Notes under the pieces: generated by a model
The model's database searches: none
Seen by the model: only the letters and a program-made list of their open reading frames with translations
What the model was told of the DNA's origin: nothing
Program-made: the position numbers and the translations under genes
In this document: in pieces, positions 21,604 through 21,710 of the stretch
Numbering within the stretch: the stretch's first letter is position 1
How the letters are laid out: the number at the start of each line of letters is the position of its first letter
Assembly: GCA_027064745.1 (NCBI GenBank)
Contig: JAMOPD010000023.1
Span: 1-21,710 of the forward strand
Reading direction: 5' to 3'
Source of the DNA: Thermococcaceae archaeon
GTDB taxonomy: Archaea > Methanobacteriota_B > Thermococci > Thermococcales > Thermococcaceae
DNA length: 21,710 nt

Positions 21604-21710
21604 TTAATCAATTATACGCCTCATCCATGAGCCACGCAGGAACCACAGAAATGCTACAGTTGCTGCAACAAAATTGCTCATGCCCATGCCAAAGAAGACA
21701 CCTGCACTTG
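21604..21710 (-). CDS. C-terminal end of a probable MATE-family exporter (partial)
   Basis: The minus strand reads AGVFFGMGMSNFVAATVAFL then WFLRGSWMRRIID and a TAA stop at 21604-21606. A hydrophobic last helix with GVFxGMxxSN, ending in a tryptophan and a short basic tail, is typical of the last span of MATE (DinF/NorM-like) drug or metabolite exporters. Only about 35 codons are in the window, so the family call is tentative. Confidence 0.55.
   Translation of the reverse strand, partial: SAGVFFGMGMSNFVAATVAFLWFLRGSWMRRIID

Noticed and set aside
1..21710. CRISPR array, prophage, integrase or complete insertion sequence
   Set aside because: No regularly spaced repeats, no transposase or integrase gene, and no attachment-site duplication of the tRNA-Leu 3' end were seen.

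Overview
The window looks like a piece of a hyperthermophilic archaeal chromosome of the order Thermococcales (Thermococcus or a close relative). The glutamate dehydrogenase, GH57 branching enzyme (catalytic residues fall exactly at E183 and D354), proteasome beta subunit, aCPSF1/FttA nuclease and RpiA all read as Thermococcales proteins. Promoters have the archaeal TATA pattern, Shine-Dalgarno sites are of the GGTGA/GGAGG type, and a C/D box guide RNA is visible. The assignment rests on remembered family sequences, not on a search.

Layout. 1-904 (-) is a broken trpB2-type tryptophan synthase beta gene with three frame-changing lesions. 905-1352 has no gene I can support. 1353-2421 holds two small proteins of unknown function on opposite strands. 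2428-4377 (-) is the NFACT-family ribosome quality control protein RqcH/NEMF. It is divergent from a GH57 glycogen branching enzyme with a C-terminal helix-hairpin-helix (4669-6597), and the shared intergenic region carries a diverged 95-bp tandem duplication with operator-like dyads. A PII-like protein with a short T-loop follows (6646-6963). 6960-9519 (-) looks like a four-gene operon: an NSS-family Na+ symporter, a 34-residue MetS-like small subunit, and two uncharacterised membrane proteins that overlap.

9520-10353 is a long non-coding stretch. It holds a candidate C/D box sRNA with its own TATA box, a heavily structured block bounded by perfect 12-bp inverted repeats, a possible XdhC gene remnant, and the gdhA promoter. 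gdhA (10354-11613) is convergent with an unusual two-domain protein (11643-12803, -): a P-loop-like domain with a degenerate Walker A fused to a deoxyribosyltransferase-like domain. The next intergenic region contains an 85-bp MITE-like element just upstream of the psmB promoter.

13125-17040 is a compact forward cluster: proteasome beta, aCPSF1/FttA (transcription termination nuclease), and a threonine-synthase-like protein whose PLP lysine is replaced by arginine and which ends in a PadR-like winged helix. Then come an EMC6-like membrane protein with rpiA, tRNA-Leu(CAA), and an apparent three-gene unit for exported or membrane proteins (transglutaminase-like protein, single-span secreted protein, 45-residue peptide). 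The window ends with upp (-) and the 3' end of a probable MATE-family exporter (-).

Most of the window is ordinary housekeeping sequence. The least explained parts are the NSS/MetS/membrane-protein operon, the active-site-altered threonine synthase/PadR fusion, the P-loop/deoxyribosyltransferase fusion, the transglutaminase unit, and the non-coding block before gdhA.
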